Notes: generated by a model not told the origin, from the letters alone. Positions 37,524 through 46,454 are shown, numbered from the stretch's first letter. The stretch: DNA of 64,000 nt from Cohnella zeiphila (GCF_014212055.1 NZ_JACJVO010000013.1:1-64000), one strand, 5' to 3'. Numbers and translations are program-made.

Positions 37524-37647
37524 GCCATCGCCCTTTCCACCCTGAATTTTCCTTACACCCTTTAATATTTAAACTGTTTATGCATTTGACGATAACCGAT
37601 TCGGCTCCGCAAATCAATCCTTCTTGAGTAAAATCCCGCTACGCGAA

Positions 37648-38283
37648 TCAGGCTCCTTTCAGAGCGCCGTTCAGAAGGAGATCCGCCAGCTGCTTCGTCG
37701 TGATGCTCTCCTGCTCCGCAACAGCGTTTCGTCCGAGCGAAAAGACGATGGACAGGACGAGCGTCGCCATATCGGACACGGAGATTCTGAGCCGCGGCTC
37801 GTCCGGTTCCAGAACGCCGCATACGGCAGCATGGACCGCGGCATACCGCTCGACCCATTTCCGATGAAAGGCCGCCTGGCGGTCTTTCATCTCGTTCAAG
37901 TTCGGATTCGGGGGCGAAGCGAGGCGGATCGCGTTCAATACCGCGCCCGTTCGTTTCCCCTGTGCCTGAATCGCCTCGATCAGTTCGACGAGCCGCTCCT
38001 CCAAGCTCGAATCCGTGTCGATGGCGTTCAACTCGACCGCGATATGTTCGGGATCGGTCACTTCCTCCAGGCAGGCTTGCAGAACTTCATTCTTGTCCGC
38101 GAACGCCCGGAAAATCGTCGGTTCGCTGATGCCGGCCGCGCGGGCGATCTGCAGCGTCGTAACGGAGGGCCCCACTTCCGCCAGCAGCGGAAGCGCCGCC
38201 TGGACGATCATCGCCCTCCGCTCCTCGACGCTCATCCCGCGGGCGCGTTTTCGGACGGGTTGATCTTGATCGTTCGAATCCAT
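37648..38283 (-). CDS. TetR/AcrR-family regulator
   Basis: A 211-residue repressor with an N-terminal HTH (about 25-70; SVEERRAMIVQAALPLLAEVG, TLQIARAAGISEPTIFRAF) and a C-terminal ligand domain. Its gene stands alone with a near-consensus promoter whose spacer is filled by a 9-bp-arm palindrome, so autorepression is almost certain. No transporter or enzyme gene is adjacent on either side, so its targets lie elsewhere or it only controls itself. Confidence 0.88.
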   Translation of the reverse strand: MDSNDQDQPVRKRARGMSVEERRAMIVQAALPLLAEVGPSVTTLQIARAAGISEPTIFRAFADKNEVLQACLEEVTDPEHIAVELNAIDTDSSLEERLVELIEAIQAQGKRTGAVLNAIRLASPPNPNLNEMKDRQAAFHRKWVERYAAVHAAVCGVLEPDEPRLRISVSDMATLVLSIVFSLGRNAVAEQESITTKQLADLLLNGALKGA

Positions 38284-38328
38284 CTTGGCAACGCCTCTTT
38301 CCTTTATTCGTTTCGACTCCCTGTCGTC

Positions 38329-38358
38329 ATTATACGTAGTGAATACTCACTACGTCAA
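38329..38358 (-). promoter_or_regulatory. TetR promoter with built-in operator
   Basis: On the minus strand TTGACG (38353-38358), an 18-bp spacer and TATAAT (38329-38334). ACGTAGTGA ATAC TCACTACGT (38334-38355) is a perfect 9-bp-arm palindrome lying over the spacer and both elements. Confidence 0.8.
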
Positions 38359-38384
38359 TAACAACTTTGCTTGGCATGCAAAAA

Positions 38385-38424
38385 AAGCCGGCCGGCAAGT
38401 CTCTGTCGGACTTCCGGTCGGCTT
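38385..38424 (-). terminator. Rho-independent terminator of clpP
   Basis: AAGCCGGCCGGCAAGTC / GACTTCCGGTCGGCTT hairpin with a long T run on the minus strand. Confidence 0.88.
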
Positions 38425-38451
38425 TATCGAACAAGATAAGCGTTGCCTTCT

Positions 38452-39033
38452 TTATTGGAGAACCCGGTCGATCAGGCCGTAGCTTTGCGCTTCTTCCGCC
38501 GTCATATAGTAATCCCGGTCGGTATCCTTCTCGACTTTCTCCAGCGGCTGGCCCGACCGTTCCGCCAAAATCCGGTTCAGCCGGTCGCGCGTCTTGATAA
38601 TGTTCTCGGCGTGGATCGCGACGTCGGACGCCTGCATTCGGCCGCCGCCGCTCGTCCAAGGCTGATGGATCATGATCTCCGCGTTCGGCAGGGCGATTCG
38701 CTTGCCCTTCGCCCCCGCGGTCAGGAGCACGGCTCCGAAGGATGCCGCAAAGCCGACGCAGATCGTCGAGACGTCCGGCTTTACGAACTGCATCGTGTCG
38801 TAGATGGCGAGGCCTGCTGTCGTCGATCCGCCCGGACAGTTGATGTACATCTGAATATCTTTCTCCGGATCGTCTGCAGCCAGGAACAACAGCTGAGCGA
38901 TGACCGCGTTGGCGACATTGTCGTCGATCGCCGAGCCGAGGAAGATGATCCGGTCCTTCAGGAGGCGGGAATAAATGTCGTAGGATCTCTCGCCTCGATT
39001 CGTTTGTTCAACCACTACCGGTACGAAGCTCAT
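38452..39033 (-). CDS. clpP: ATP-dependent Clp protease proteolytic subunit
   Basis: A 193-residue ClpP. The catalytic Ser lies in [13 protein letters not shown] (usually GMAASMG), His in [15 protein letters not shown], and Asp in [12 protein letters not shown]. Length and motifs match standard ClpP; it may be the housekeeping copy or a paralogue. A ClpX or ClpC partner supplies substrates. It ends an apparent operon with an HTH regulator and a 77-residue protein, which is an unusual context for clpP. Confidence 0.93.
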   Translation of the reverse strand: MSFVPVVVEQTNRGERSYDIYSRLLKDRIIFLGSAIDDNVANAVIAQLLFLAADDPEKDIQMYINCPGGSTTAGLAIYDTMQFVKPDVSTICVGFAASFGAVLLTAGAKGKRIALPNAEIMIHQPWTSGGGRMQASDVAIHAENIIKTRDRLNRILAERSGQPLEKVEKDTDRDYYMTAEEAQSYGLIDRVLQ

Positions 39034-39070
39034 GGAATAACCCTCCTTTTTTTTTCGCGAAAAATGTTCG

Positions 39071-39304
39071 TCAGGCAGCGCTGCGCAGCTCGGCCCGCGG
39101 GCTGCCGTGCGACGGCCTTGCCGTCAATCGGACCGCTCCGCCGAAGCCGGACGAGCTGATCCGGATGACGGGCGCAGCTGCGTCCGCCGCGTCGCCCAAC
39201 GGGATCACGCGGCTGGTCGCCTCTCCTTCCGACTGTCCGACGCTTCGCTCCTCGCGTCGCGATTCCCAGACGATGACGGGCTTGCTGGGCTGGTTCTCAT
39301 TCAT
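39071..39304 (-). CDS. Small protein upstream of clpP, function unknown
   Basis: A 77-residue protein with no recognised domain. ATG at 39304 is close to the family-like start because the frame overlaps the stop of the upstream HTH gene by 8 bp, which suggests translational coupling. It is charged at the N-terminus (WESRREERS), then has [21 protein letters not shown], and ends RAELRSAA. The C-terminal Ala-Ala resembles degrons recognised by ClpXP, so the protein could itself be a substrate of the ClpP encoded 37 bp downstream. That is inference. Confidence 0.55.
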   Translation of the reverse strand: MNENQPSKPVIVWESRREERSVGQSEGEATSRVIPLGDAADAAAPVIRISSSGFGGAVRLTARPSHGSPRAELRSAA

Positions 39305-39914
39305 GTCCCGTTCCTCCTTGATCCATTTGAGGGTAGACGGCCAGAACGGCACGGAAGCTTTCGCCATCCGCTGCGCCCTCGGCCCGGTATTTCCGGACGA
39401 CGCCCTTAACCGCTTCGGCGTAATCTTGCAGGAACCGCTCGCGGGTCGCCTCGTCCGGCAGCGAGAGCTCCGTCTCGAGCACCGCGCTCGGCACTTCGCC
39501 GCGGTTCTCCGACACTTCCATCAGCTTCATCGCGTCGGTCCGGATCCGTTCGGCCGCGTTGATCAACTGGCGCAGCGCTCCTTCGTCCTTCATCCGCCCG
39601 GTCAGCTCCTCGGACCAGCCGAACGAATCGGGAATGACGAACGTGCGCGCTACCGCCCGGTACAGCACCTCGACCAGGTTTTTGACCTGGCGGGTGCCGT
39701 CGCGGCGGACGAGGCCGACCTTCTCCAGGCTCTTCAGATGATAGTTAATCTTCTGCGGCGCTTCGCCCATTCGCCGGCCGACTTCCGAAGCGGACGCCGG
39801 CTCCGCCAGCAAGCGGAGAATGTCCGCCCGCATCGGATTGAGCAGCGCAAGCGCCTGTTCCGGCATCTCAAGCCGGTACACGTCGGCTGTCTCCGGTTTT
39901 GCTTGGGAATCCAT
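39297..39914 (-). CDS. ArsR-type HTH regulator
   Basis: A 205-residue protein with an N-terminal winged helix (about 15-75; LEMPEQALALLNPMRADILRLLAEPASASEVGRRMGEAPQKI region, YHLKSLEKVGLV) and a helical C-terminal part (about 85-190) seen in larger HTH_20/ArsR members that detect hydrophobic compounds. It leads the HTH-small protein-clpP cluster. No obvious operator could be assigned. Confidence 0.8.
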   Translation of the reverse strand: MDSQAKPETADVYRLEMPEQALALLNPMRADILRLLAEPASASEVGRRMGEAPQKINYHLKSLEKVGLVRRDGTRQVKNLVEVLYRAVARTFVIPDSFGWSEELTGRMKDEGALRQLINAAERIRTDAMKLMEVSENRGEVPSAVLETELSLPDEATRERFLQDYAEAVKGVVRKYRAEGAADGESFRAVLAVYPQMDQGGTGHE

Positions 39915-40092
39915 CGCTTCATCATCACCATAAAAATTATTTTTTACGTAAACACATCTTATTACGATGAGGACCGAAAGTCAACCGTCTTCCGAGCGAA
40001 CGGGCTTGGTCGAAGGAAATTTGTGCCGGGCGGCGCGCTCGCGTAAAATAAAGCTTGCGTAACGGATGGTCTGAAAGGAGGGGATTCACCTG

Positions 40093-41079
40093 TTGTTTGT
40101 CGACAATGGCGGCGGGCACGATCCCGCGCTCAACCTGGCGCTCGAGGAATATATTTTGCGGAAGCTTCCGGCGGAGAACGACTACTTGCTCTTCTATATC
40201 AACGAACCGTCGATCATTATCGGCAAAAATCAGAATACCGCCGAGGAAGTGAACGCAGATTACGTGAGGGAGCACGGGATTCACGTCGTTCGGCGGCTGT
40301 CCGGCGGAGGCGCGGTCTATCACGATCTCGGCAATCTGAACTTCAGCTTCATCACGCAAGACGACGGACAATCGTTCCATAACTTTCGCAAGTTCACCGC
40401 TCCGGTCGTCGAAGCGCTGCGCAAAATGGGCGTCGAGGCGGAGCTTACCGGACGCAACGACATTCAGGTCGGCGAACGGAAAATTTCGGGCAACGCGCAA
40501 TTTTCCACGAGAGGCCGCATGTTCAGCCACGGCACGCTGCTGTTCGATTCGCGGATGGAGAACGTCGCCTCGGCTTTGAACGCGAACCCGCTCAAGTTCG
40601 AGTCGAAAGCGACGAAGTCGGTGCGCAGCCGGGTGGCCAACATCTCGGAATTTTTGCGGGAGCCGATGACGATCGAACAGTTCCGTCAGGCCGTGCTGGA
40701 ATCGATCTTCGGCGGCTCCGCGATCGAGCGCTATGAGCTCGCCGGCACCGATTGGGCCGCCGTCCGCGAGCTGGCCGACAACCGGTACCGCAATTGGGAC
40801 TGGAATTACGGCCTATCTCCCGCGTTCAACGTGCGCCAGGCCAAGCGGCTGAGCGCCGGCACCTTCGACGTGCGCCTGAACGTCGTGCAGGGCGTCATTC
40901 GCGAGGCGGCCGTATACGGGGACTTTTTCGGGCGGGGCGAGGTGTCGGACGTGACGGACAAGCTGACCGGCGTCCGCTACGATCGGCCGTCCGTGGAAGC
41001 GGCGCTGGAAGGCGTCGACCTGACGTTCTACTTCGGACCGGTCGAACGGGAGGAATGGTTCTCCTTGATCGTCGGCTAG
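40093..41079 (+). CDS. lplJ: Lipoate-protein ligase
   Basis: A 328-residue ligase that activates lipoate with ATP and attaches it to E2 and GcvH proteins. RRLSGGGAVYHDLGNLNFSFI and GRNDIQVGERKISGNAQFSTRG are the catalytic and lipoyl-AMP motifs with the essential Lys. There is no ATG: TTG at 40093 is in frame with MLFVDNGG-type starts of homologues (a CTG lies one codon before), and AAAGGAGG sits 12 bp upstream. Confidence 0.88.
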   Translation: MFVDNGGGHDPALNLALEEYILRKLPAENDYLLFYINEPSIIIGKNQNTAEEVNADYVREHGIHVVRRLSGGGAVYHDLGNLNFSFITQDDGQSFHNFRKFTAPVVEALRKMGVEAELTGRNDIQVGERKISGNAQFSTRGRMFSHGTLLFDSRMENVASALNANPLKFESKATKSVRSRVANISEFLREPMTIEQFRQAVLESIFGGSAIERYELAGTDWAAVRELADNRYRNWDWNYGLSPAFNVRQAKRLSAGTFDVRLNVVQGVIREAAVYGDFFGRGEVSDVTDKLTGVRYDRPSVEAALEGVDLTFYFGPVEREEWFSLIVG

Positions 41080-41489
41080 AATTAATTCTGCTCGAGAAGG
41101 CCGGGGACATTCGACGTCGGAAGCGAATGATCCGTCGGTGTCTAACGGGACCCGATTCCAGTCGTTCGTCGGCTAATTGGGGCGAAACCCTTCTTGCGAA
41201 CGATCGCGAACCGGAAAATCTCCATCCAATCCGGCCTATAAAGCCTATACTGGCGATGGAAAGGGAAAATCTCCCTATGATCTCCATCATGCACGGCAAT
41301 GGACGCGATCCGATCGAAATAAGAGGAGATTTTCCGGTTCACGTGGCTCGGATGGTCATTTCATGAGCGATAAAGGGAGCATTTCCCGTTCAAGTCGCCA
41401 ATAGCGAAAATCGCCCAGCGAAAGTTCGCCTAGCGAAATTCGCTTTTACCCAAAATCGCCGCATTTGTAGAATGTGAGGAGGAATTCCA
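41080..41489. repeat. Intergenic stretch with inverted GAACCGGAAAATCTCC repeats
   Basis: About 410 bp without a gene. GAACCGGAAAATCTCC (41208-41223) is repeated in reverse complement as GGAGATTTTCCGGTTC (41325-41340), so the two form a 133-bp inverted repeat. Further copies of the GGGAAAATCTCC or CATTTCCCGTTCAA core occur near 41263 and 41378, and short GCGAAAATCGCC-type repeats follow. The same 16-mer recurs at 52703-52718. It is a dispersed repeat family, not a coding region. Confidence 0.7.
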
Positions 41490-42317
41490 ATGGTTTCTTC
41501 GATTCAAGCGAGCGCCAAGCTTTCGAACGGCGTGGAAATGCCGTGGCTCGGCCTCGGCGTCTGGAAAGTGAAGGTCAAGGAAGAGGTCGAGCGCGCCGTT
41601 CACGCCGCTGTCGCAGCGGGCTACCGCAGCATCGATACGGCGAAAGTGTACGGCAACGAAGCCGACGTCGGGGAAGCGATCCGCACGTGCGGCGTGTCCC
41701 GCGACAAACTGTTCGTCACGACCAAAATATGGAACGAGGATCAGGGATACGACCGGACGCTGGCCGCGTTCGAGGGAAGCCGCAAGCGGCTGGGGCTGGA
41801 CGTGATCGATCTGCTGCTCATCCACTGGCCGGGCAAGGACCGCTACGTCGACACCTGGCGCGCCTTGGAGAAGCTGTACGAGGAAGGCAGCGTCCGCGCG
41901 ATCGGAGTAAGCAACTTCCAGGTTCGCCATCTGGAGGCGCTCGCCGCCGCCGGCCGCATGACGCCGATGGTCAACCAGGTAGAATTCCATCCGCTGCTCA
42001 CCCAGAAGGAACTGCTCTCCTACTGCCGCGCCAACGGCATTCAGCTGGAAGCGTGGAGCCCGCTCATGCAGGGCCATCTCGACCACCCGGCGCTCGCCGA
42101 CATTGCGGCGGCGCACGGCAAAACGCCGGCGCAGATCGTGCTCCGCTGGGATCTGCAGCATGGCGTCGTCACCATTCCGAAGTCGGTGACGCCTTCGCGG
42201 ATCGCGGAGAACGCCGGCATCTTCGACTTCTCGTTGACCGATGAAGAAGTCGCGCGCCTCGACGCGCTGAACGAGAACCGCCGGTTCGGCCCGAACCCGG
42301 ACGAAATGCTTTTTTAG
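41490..42317 (+). CDS. Aldo/keto reductase
   Basis: A 275-residue NADPH-dependent AKR. The barrel holds the catalytic tetrad: Asp in YRSIDTAKVYGNE, Tyr in the same segment, Lys in LFVTTKIWN and His in LLLIHWPG; the cofactor site is SPLMQGHLDHP and VTIPKSVTPSRIAENAGIF. It probably reduces small aldehydes or diketo acids such as 2,5-diketo-gluconate. GAGGAGGAATT precedes the ATG. It is monocistronic. Confidence 0.9.
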   Translation: MVSSIQASAKLSNGVEMPWLGLGVWKVKVKEEVERAVHAAVAAGYRSIDTAKVYGNEADVGEAIRTCGVSRDKLFVTTKIWNEDQGYDRTLAAFEGSRKRLGLDVIDLLLIHWPGKDRYVDTWRALEKLYEEGSVRAIGVSNFQVRHLEALAAAGRMTPMVNQVEFHPLLTQKELLSYCRANGIQLEAWSPLMQGHLDHPALADIAAAHGKTPAQIVLRWDLQHGVVTIPKSVTPSRIAENAGIFDFSLTDEEVARLDALNENRRFGPNPDEMLF

Positions 42318-42326
42318 GAAGCTCCG

Positions 42327-42410
42327 GATGCGATGTTTTATATCGCATCCGCCCTTTCGCCAAGCCCAAAGCCCGCTGTTTGCGATAAAAAACATCGCAG
42401 ACAGCGGGCT
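42327..42410. terminator. Two hairpins, the second a bidirectional terminator
   Basis: A GATGCGAT/ATCGCATC hairpin (42327-42349) follows the AKR stop. A second, stronger one AGCCCGCTGTTTGCGAT/ATCGCAGACAGCGGGCT (42370-42410) has T runs after it on the plus strand and serves the convergent ABC permease as well. Confidence 0.8.
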
Positions 42411-42420
42411 TTTTCTCCTT

Positions 42421-43572
42421 TTAGCTCATCGCGGACTTCATAAAGCCGCGGAAGCGGAGCAGCGCGACGAGCAGGCCGGCGGCCGCGAAGGCGGCGAGCA
42501 CGCCGAGCGACGGCAGAATCGCACCCAGATGAGCGCCGCGCAGCATGATGTCCTGGAACGCGCTCTGCGCCCAGTATTGCGGGATGAAGTGGCTGATCGT
42601 CCGCATTGTCTTTGGCATGAGCTCGGCCGGGAACCATAGTCCGCCGAGCACGGCGCCGCCCATCGCCACCAGCTGGGTGAACGCCATGCCCTGGTTCTCG
42701 CCGCGAACGAGCATGCACAGCGCGAGCCCGATTCCGGTGCCGCACAGCGCCAGCAGGATGACGAGCACGACGATCGCCGCCACGTTTCCGAGTTCAAGGC
42801 CGTAGACGAAATGTCCGAATCCGAGCAGCACCGCGCATTGGGCAAGCGCGACGACCATGTACGCCAGCCACATGCCGAGCAGGTAGTTCAGCGGGGCGAG
42901 CCGCGTCGTGCGCAGCCGCGCGGTCATGCCGGACGACTTGTCGCCGAGGAAGCGGCGAATCATCGAGATGGTCACGTAGAAAACGAACATGACCGTATAC
43001 CCGGGAACGACTTGCGCGATCGTATTGACGGCGGTCGCGTTCTGCGGCTTGTCGTCGATGAGCAGCGGCGACGCGAGCGCCTGCTTCCGCTGATCGACGT
43101 TCTCGCCCGCCGCCTTCAGCGCTCCGTCGATCTTCGTCTCGCGCAGATCGTTCGCGACGTTCTCCAGCGACGCCCGAACGGCCGCGACCGTATTCGAAGA
43201 CGAGTCGCTGTACAGCTCGACGGAAGCCTGCTTCCCGCCCGCTCCGCCGATCTCGTCGGCGAATCCTTGCGGAATGACGAGCAGCGAGCTCATCTTGCCG
43301 TTCCGGATCCGGTCCACCTGGTCGTCCAGCGTACTTGCATCCTTCGCTTCCAGCCGGAAGCCGCTTTTCTGGGCCAGGGAATCGAGAAACGATTGCGACG
43401 CCTGCGTCCGGTCGAGGTCGATATAAGGCAGCGAGATCGATGAACTGCCCAAGTGGCTGAATACGGAGCCGAACAGGATGATGAACAGAACCGGCATCAG
43501 CAGCAGCCAGAAGAACGTTCCTTTTTCCTTCAAAAGCAGCTTCCATTCCTTCATCGCAATGCTAAGCGCCAT
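42421..43572 (-). CDS. ABC-2 type permease
   Basis: A 383-residue permease of the ABC-2 family with an N-terminal helix, a large external segment (about 40-190) and five more helices in the C-terminal half (WLAYMVVALAQCAVLLGFGHFV, VLVILLALCGTGIGLALC, LVAMGGAVLGGLWFPAEL). The layout is that of drug or antibiotic export permeases with one large extracytoplasmic loop. It is the last gene of a five-gene operon, 25 bp after the ATPase gene. Confidence 0.85.
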   Translation of the reverse strand: MALSIAMKEWKLLLKEKGTFFWLLLMPVLFIILFGSVFSHLGSSSISLPYIDLDRTQASQSFLDSLAQKSGFRLEAKDASTLDDQVDRIRNGKMSSLLVIPQGFADEIGGAGGKQASVELYSDSSSNTVAAVRASLENVANDLRETKIDGALKAAGENVDQRKQALASPLLIDDKPQNATAVNTIAQVVPGYTVMFVFYVTISMIRRFLGDKSSGMTARLRTTRLAPLNYLLGMWLAYMVVALAQCAVLLGFGHFVYGLELGNVAAIVVLVILLALCGTGIGLALCMLVRGENQGMAFTQLVAMGGAVLGGLWFPAELMPKTMRTISHFIPQYWAQSAFQDIMLRGAHLGAILPSLGVLAAFAAAGLLVALLRFRGFMKSAMS

Positions 43573-43597
43573 ATGAATGTCCCCTCTCCAAGCTCCC

Positions 43598-44524
43598 TTA
43601 ATTGTCCCGAAGCGTCGTGCCCGTCAACGACAGGAACACCGATTCGAGGGAAGGCCGTACGATCTCGAGCTGCTTCACTTTCAGCGACCTGGCCTTGCAG
43701 GCGGAAGCCCAGGCGGTCAGCGCGTCGAGCGGAGACGGCGTCTCCAGCACCCAGCCCCGCTCCCTCGGCGCCGGCTTGCCGAATCCGGACGGAACCGGAG
43801 GAAGCGCCCCGCCTTCCTGCAGCTCCAAGTAAACGGCCTGCATGCCGAACCGGTCCAGTACTTCGCCGAGCTCGCCCTTCGCGATCACTTCGCCGTGGTC
43901 GATGATCGCCAGCTCGTCGCACAGCGTCTCGACTTCTTCCATGTAGTGGGTCGAGTACAGGACCGTCACCCCGCCCTGCTGCAAGGACCGGATCATCTCG
44001 AAAATATGATTGCGGGACTGCGGGTCGATGCCGACGGTCGGTTCGTCCATGATGATCAGCTTCGGCCGGTGCAGCAGCGCCGCCGCGAGGTTCACCCGCC
44101 GCTTCATGCCGCCGGAGAACTTCTCCACGGCGTCCTTGGCCCGGTCCGCGAGACCGACCTGCTCCAGCACTTCTCCGATCCGCCGCTTCAAGGCGCTTCC
44201 GCGCACCCCGTACATCTCCCCGAAAAAAGCGAGGTTATCGAACGCGCTCAGCTTCTCGTACAGCGTAATTCCTTGGGGCACGTAACCGATCTGCTGCCGG
44301 ATCTCCCGGGCGCTTTTCCTTACGTCCCGCCCGAAGACGGACACGCTTCCCCGGTCGGGCTCGAGCAACCCCGACAAAATCTTCATCGACGTGGATTTCC
44401 CCGCTCCGTTCGGCCCGAGCAGACCGAAGCAGCTTCCTTCCCGCACTTCGAACGATATCTCCTTGAGCGCCGGCTTGCCGTCGTACGATTTCGCGACTTG
44501 CGCCATCTCGATCGCTTTTCCCAT
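43598..44524 (-). CDS. ABC transporter ATP-binding protein (drug-export type)
   Basis: A 308-residue ATPase: LLGPNGAGKSTSMK (Walker A), SGGMKRRVNLAAAL (signature), LIIMDEPTVGIDP (Walker B) and THYMEE (switch His). The C-terminal extension is typical of DrrA/CcmA-like drug exporters. ATG at 44524 follows GGGAGGATCGGC. With the permease at 42421 it forms the second transporter of the ytr-like cluster. Confidence 0.88.
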   Translation of the reverse strand: MGKAIEMAQVAKSYDGKPALKEISFEVREGSCFGLLGPNGAGKSTSMKILSGLLEPDRGSVSVFGRDVRKSAREIRQQIGYVPQGITLYEKLSAFDNLAFFGEMYGVRGSALKRRIGEVLEQVGLADRAKDAVEKFSGGMKRRVNLAAALLHRPKLIIMDEPTVGIDPQSRNHIFEMIRSLQQGGVTVLYSTHYMEEVETLCDELAIIDHGEVIAKGELGEVLDRFGMQAVYLELQEGGALPPVPSGFGKPAPRERGWVLETPSPLDALTAWASACKARSLKVKQLEIVRPSLESVFLSLTGTTLRDN

Positions 44525-44544
44525 GCCGATCCTCCCTCTCCGCC

Positions 44545-45294
44545 TTATAAGGTCATGAATTTCTTGCATATTTGAACGGAACCGGCAAGCATCAGCGCGG
44601 CGAGCAGCCAGATCACGGGAAAACTGATCCAGAACGCCAATGCCGAATGCGACGAAAACAGAGACATTTCGTAATCGCCGTTCGAATCGGCGGATCTGGC
44701 GATATTGAGCCAATTGAGCGCATTGCCGAGCACGCCGAAAGAGATCCAGACAAGCGGCGATATCCCCTTTAGCCTGGAGCGGACCAAGACGCCGGCCAGC
44801 AAACCGAGCGACAGCATAAAAGGAGCGATGGCCGCAACCACCAGCAAATATTGGGCGGCGACGGCGCCGAAGCTTCTCACTCCCTCCGCCGTCGTGCCGT
44901 GGAGCGCCGCATTGTAGAGCGCGAGCAGGACGATCGCCGCGAAATAAACGAGCAGCGTTAGCCCGGCTTGCGCCAGCGAGGCGGCATATTTGGCCAGCAT
45001 CAGCTTGGAACGCGAGAACGGAAGGGTCAGCCACCAGCCGTACGTTCCGTTCGACCATTCCCGCTTCACAAGCCGGTACGAAATGCCGAACACGAGATAC
45101 GGAAAGGCATAGGTAGCGTACAGCATGTATTCGGGCTTGAAGTCTCCCCGGCCCCCCCAGATCGTCAGCGCGGCCAGCGCCAGCACTACGAGAGCGCCGA
45201 CGTACATCCAGACCCCCTTCCGGCTCAGCCATCGGCGAAATTCCATATGAAATTCATGCCGGTACAAGGCGTTGAACGTGCCGCTTTTCATCAT
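44545..45294 (-). CDS. ABC-2 type permease (YtrC/YtrD-like)
   Basis: A 249-residue permease with six predicted membrane helices (GVWMYVGALVVLALAALTIW, LLVYFAAIVLLAL, VVAAIAPFMLSLGLLAGVLV and others). It lies 10 bp after the upstream ATPase gene and 20 bp before the next ATPase gene. Such permeases pair with YtrB-like ATPases in cell-wall stress loci. Confidence 0.8.
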   Translation of the reverse strand: MMKSGTFNALYRHEFHMEFRRWLSRKGVWMYVGALVVLALAALTIWGGRGDFKPEYMLYATYAFPYLVFGISYRLVKREWSNGTYGWWLTLPFSRSKLMLAKYAASLAQAGLTLLVYFAAIVLLALYNAALHGTTAEGVRSFGAVAAQYLLVVAAIAPFMLSLGLLAGVLVRSRLKGISPLVWISFGVLGNALNWLNIARSADSNGDYEMSLFSSHSALAFWISFPVIWLLAALMLAGSVQICKKFMTL

Positions 45295-45304
45295 CGCTTC
45301 CTCC

Positions 45305-46000
45305 TTAGCTGTAGAGCTGCCGGTAAATGTCCTGCACCGACCCGCGCGAGGCCCGCAGCTCTTCGACGTGGCCCGACATGGCGTTGCGCCCGTCCTTCAT
45401 GAACACCGCGTAGTCGAACAGACTCTCCGTCTCCGCGATCTCGTGCGTGCAGATCAGAACCGTCTGCCGCCGCTCCGAGAACGAGTCGATCAGCGCCGCG
45501 ACGATCTTCTCCCGGGAGATCATGTCGATGCCGGAGAACGGTTCGTCCAGCACGAGCAGCGGAACGTCGCGGGCCAGGCAGATCGCCAGCATGAGCCGCG
45601 CCTCCTGCCCTTTGGACATGCCGCGAACGTCCATCTCGGCGTCCAGCCCGAGCGCGCGGACAAGTTCCCAGGCGCGGTCTTTATCGAATCCGGGCAGCAG
45701 GGAAGCTCCCCATTCTACGGCGTGCTCTACTCGATGCGATTCGAACCAGCGGGCCCGGTCCGGCAGGTAGGAGATGCTGGCGTTCAGCTGCCAGGACGGA
45801 TACTGTCCCAAGATGCTGAGCGTTCCTTGATCGGGCGAGACGAGTCCGGTCAGCATTCTCATGAACGTCGATTTGCCCGCGCCGTTCGGTCCGAGAATCG
45901 CGGTGACGGCATGCTCCGGAATATCGACGTCCAATCCGGCGAGCGCCATTCGCTTGCCGTACTTCTTCGTCAGATTCGCGGCGTGAATCGCTGACTTCAT
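45305..46000 (-). CDS. ABC transporter ATP-binding protein (YtrB-like)
   Basis: A 231-residue ATPase: ILGPNGAGKSTFMR (Walker A), MSKGQEARLMLAI (divergent signature with SKGQ) and LLVLDEPFSGID (Walker B), CTHEIAETESLF (switch His). The divergent SKGQ signature and the position right after the GntR regulator fit the first transporter of ytr-type operons. It overlaps the regulator gene by 4 bp. Confidence 0.85.
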   Translation of the reverse strand: MKSAIHAANLTKKYGKRMALAGLDVDIPEHAVTAILGPNGAGKSTFMRMLTGLVSPDQGTLSILGQYPSWQLNASISYLPDRARWFESHRVEHAVEWGASLLPGFDKDRAWELVRALGLDAEMDVRGMSKGQEARLMLAICLARDVPLLVLDEPFSGIDMISREKIVAALIDSFSERRQTVLICTHEIAETESLFDYAVFMKDGRNAMSGHVEELRASRGSVQDIYRQLYS

Positions 46001-46389
46001 CGCGCTTCGCCTCCTTTGCTCCGCAGGATGGCGGCCACTTCCGACGCCGTGAAGCCGAGGCTGCCCAGCTTGGCGAGAAATTCATCCACCGCTTCTTCCG
46101 CGAGCCGGTAGCGAATCGTCCGCACCTTTTCGGAGTCGGTCGTAATGAACGTCCCTTGCCCACGCCTCGTCTCCGTAAGCTGGTCGCGTTCCAGCTCCTG
46201 GTAAGCCCGCATGACCGTATTCGGATTGATCTTCAGCCCTTGCGCCATCTCCCGGACGGAAGGAATTTTCTCACCCAACGCTATCTCACCTTTCGCAATG
46301 GAACTTCGGACCTGAGCGAGCACCTGCTCGTAAAGAGGCTGGCTTAAATCGAGAACGAACTTCATCCCGCCTACGGTGGTCTCATTCAA
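45997..46389 (-). CDS. GntR-family regulator, YtrA type
   Basis: A 130-residue short GntR protein with only the HTH domain and a 50-residue dimer tail: LYEQVLAQVRSSIAKGEI, GEKIPSVREMAQGLKINPNTVMRAYQELE and GQGTFIT are typical of YtrA. YtrA-type regulators repress ABC operons that respond to lantibiotics and other cell-wall antibiotics. Its own promoter carries an overlapping palindrome. It leads the operon regulator-ATPase-permease-ATPase-permease. Confidence 0.88.
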   Translation of the reverse strand: MNETTVGGMKFVLDLSQPLYEQVLAQVRSSIAKGEIALGEKIPSVREMAQGLKINPNTVMRAYQELERDQLTETRRGQGTFITTDSEKVRTIRYRLAEEAVDEFLAKLGSLGFTASEVAAILRSKGGEAR

Positions 46390-46422
46390 GCGGGCACCTC
46401 CTCCATGTATCCCTTGACTTAA

Positions 46423-46454
46423 GTGTATTATATCACTTAATACACATAGAGCAA
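46423..46454 (-). promoter_or_regulatory. Promoter and operator of the ytr-like operon
   Basis: On the minus strand TTGCTC (46449-46454), 16-bp spacer and TATAAT (46427-46432). GTGTATTA TATCACT TAATACAC (46423-46445) is a perfect 8-bp-arm inverted repeat over the -10 and spacer, in the usual YtrA-site position. Confidence 0.7.
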
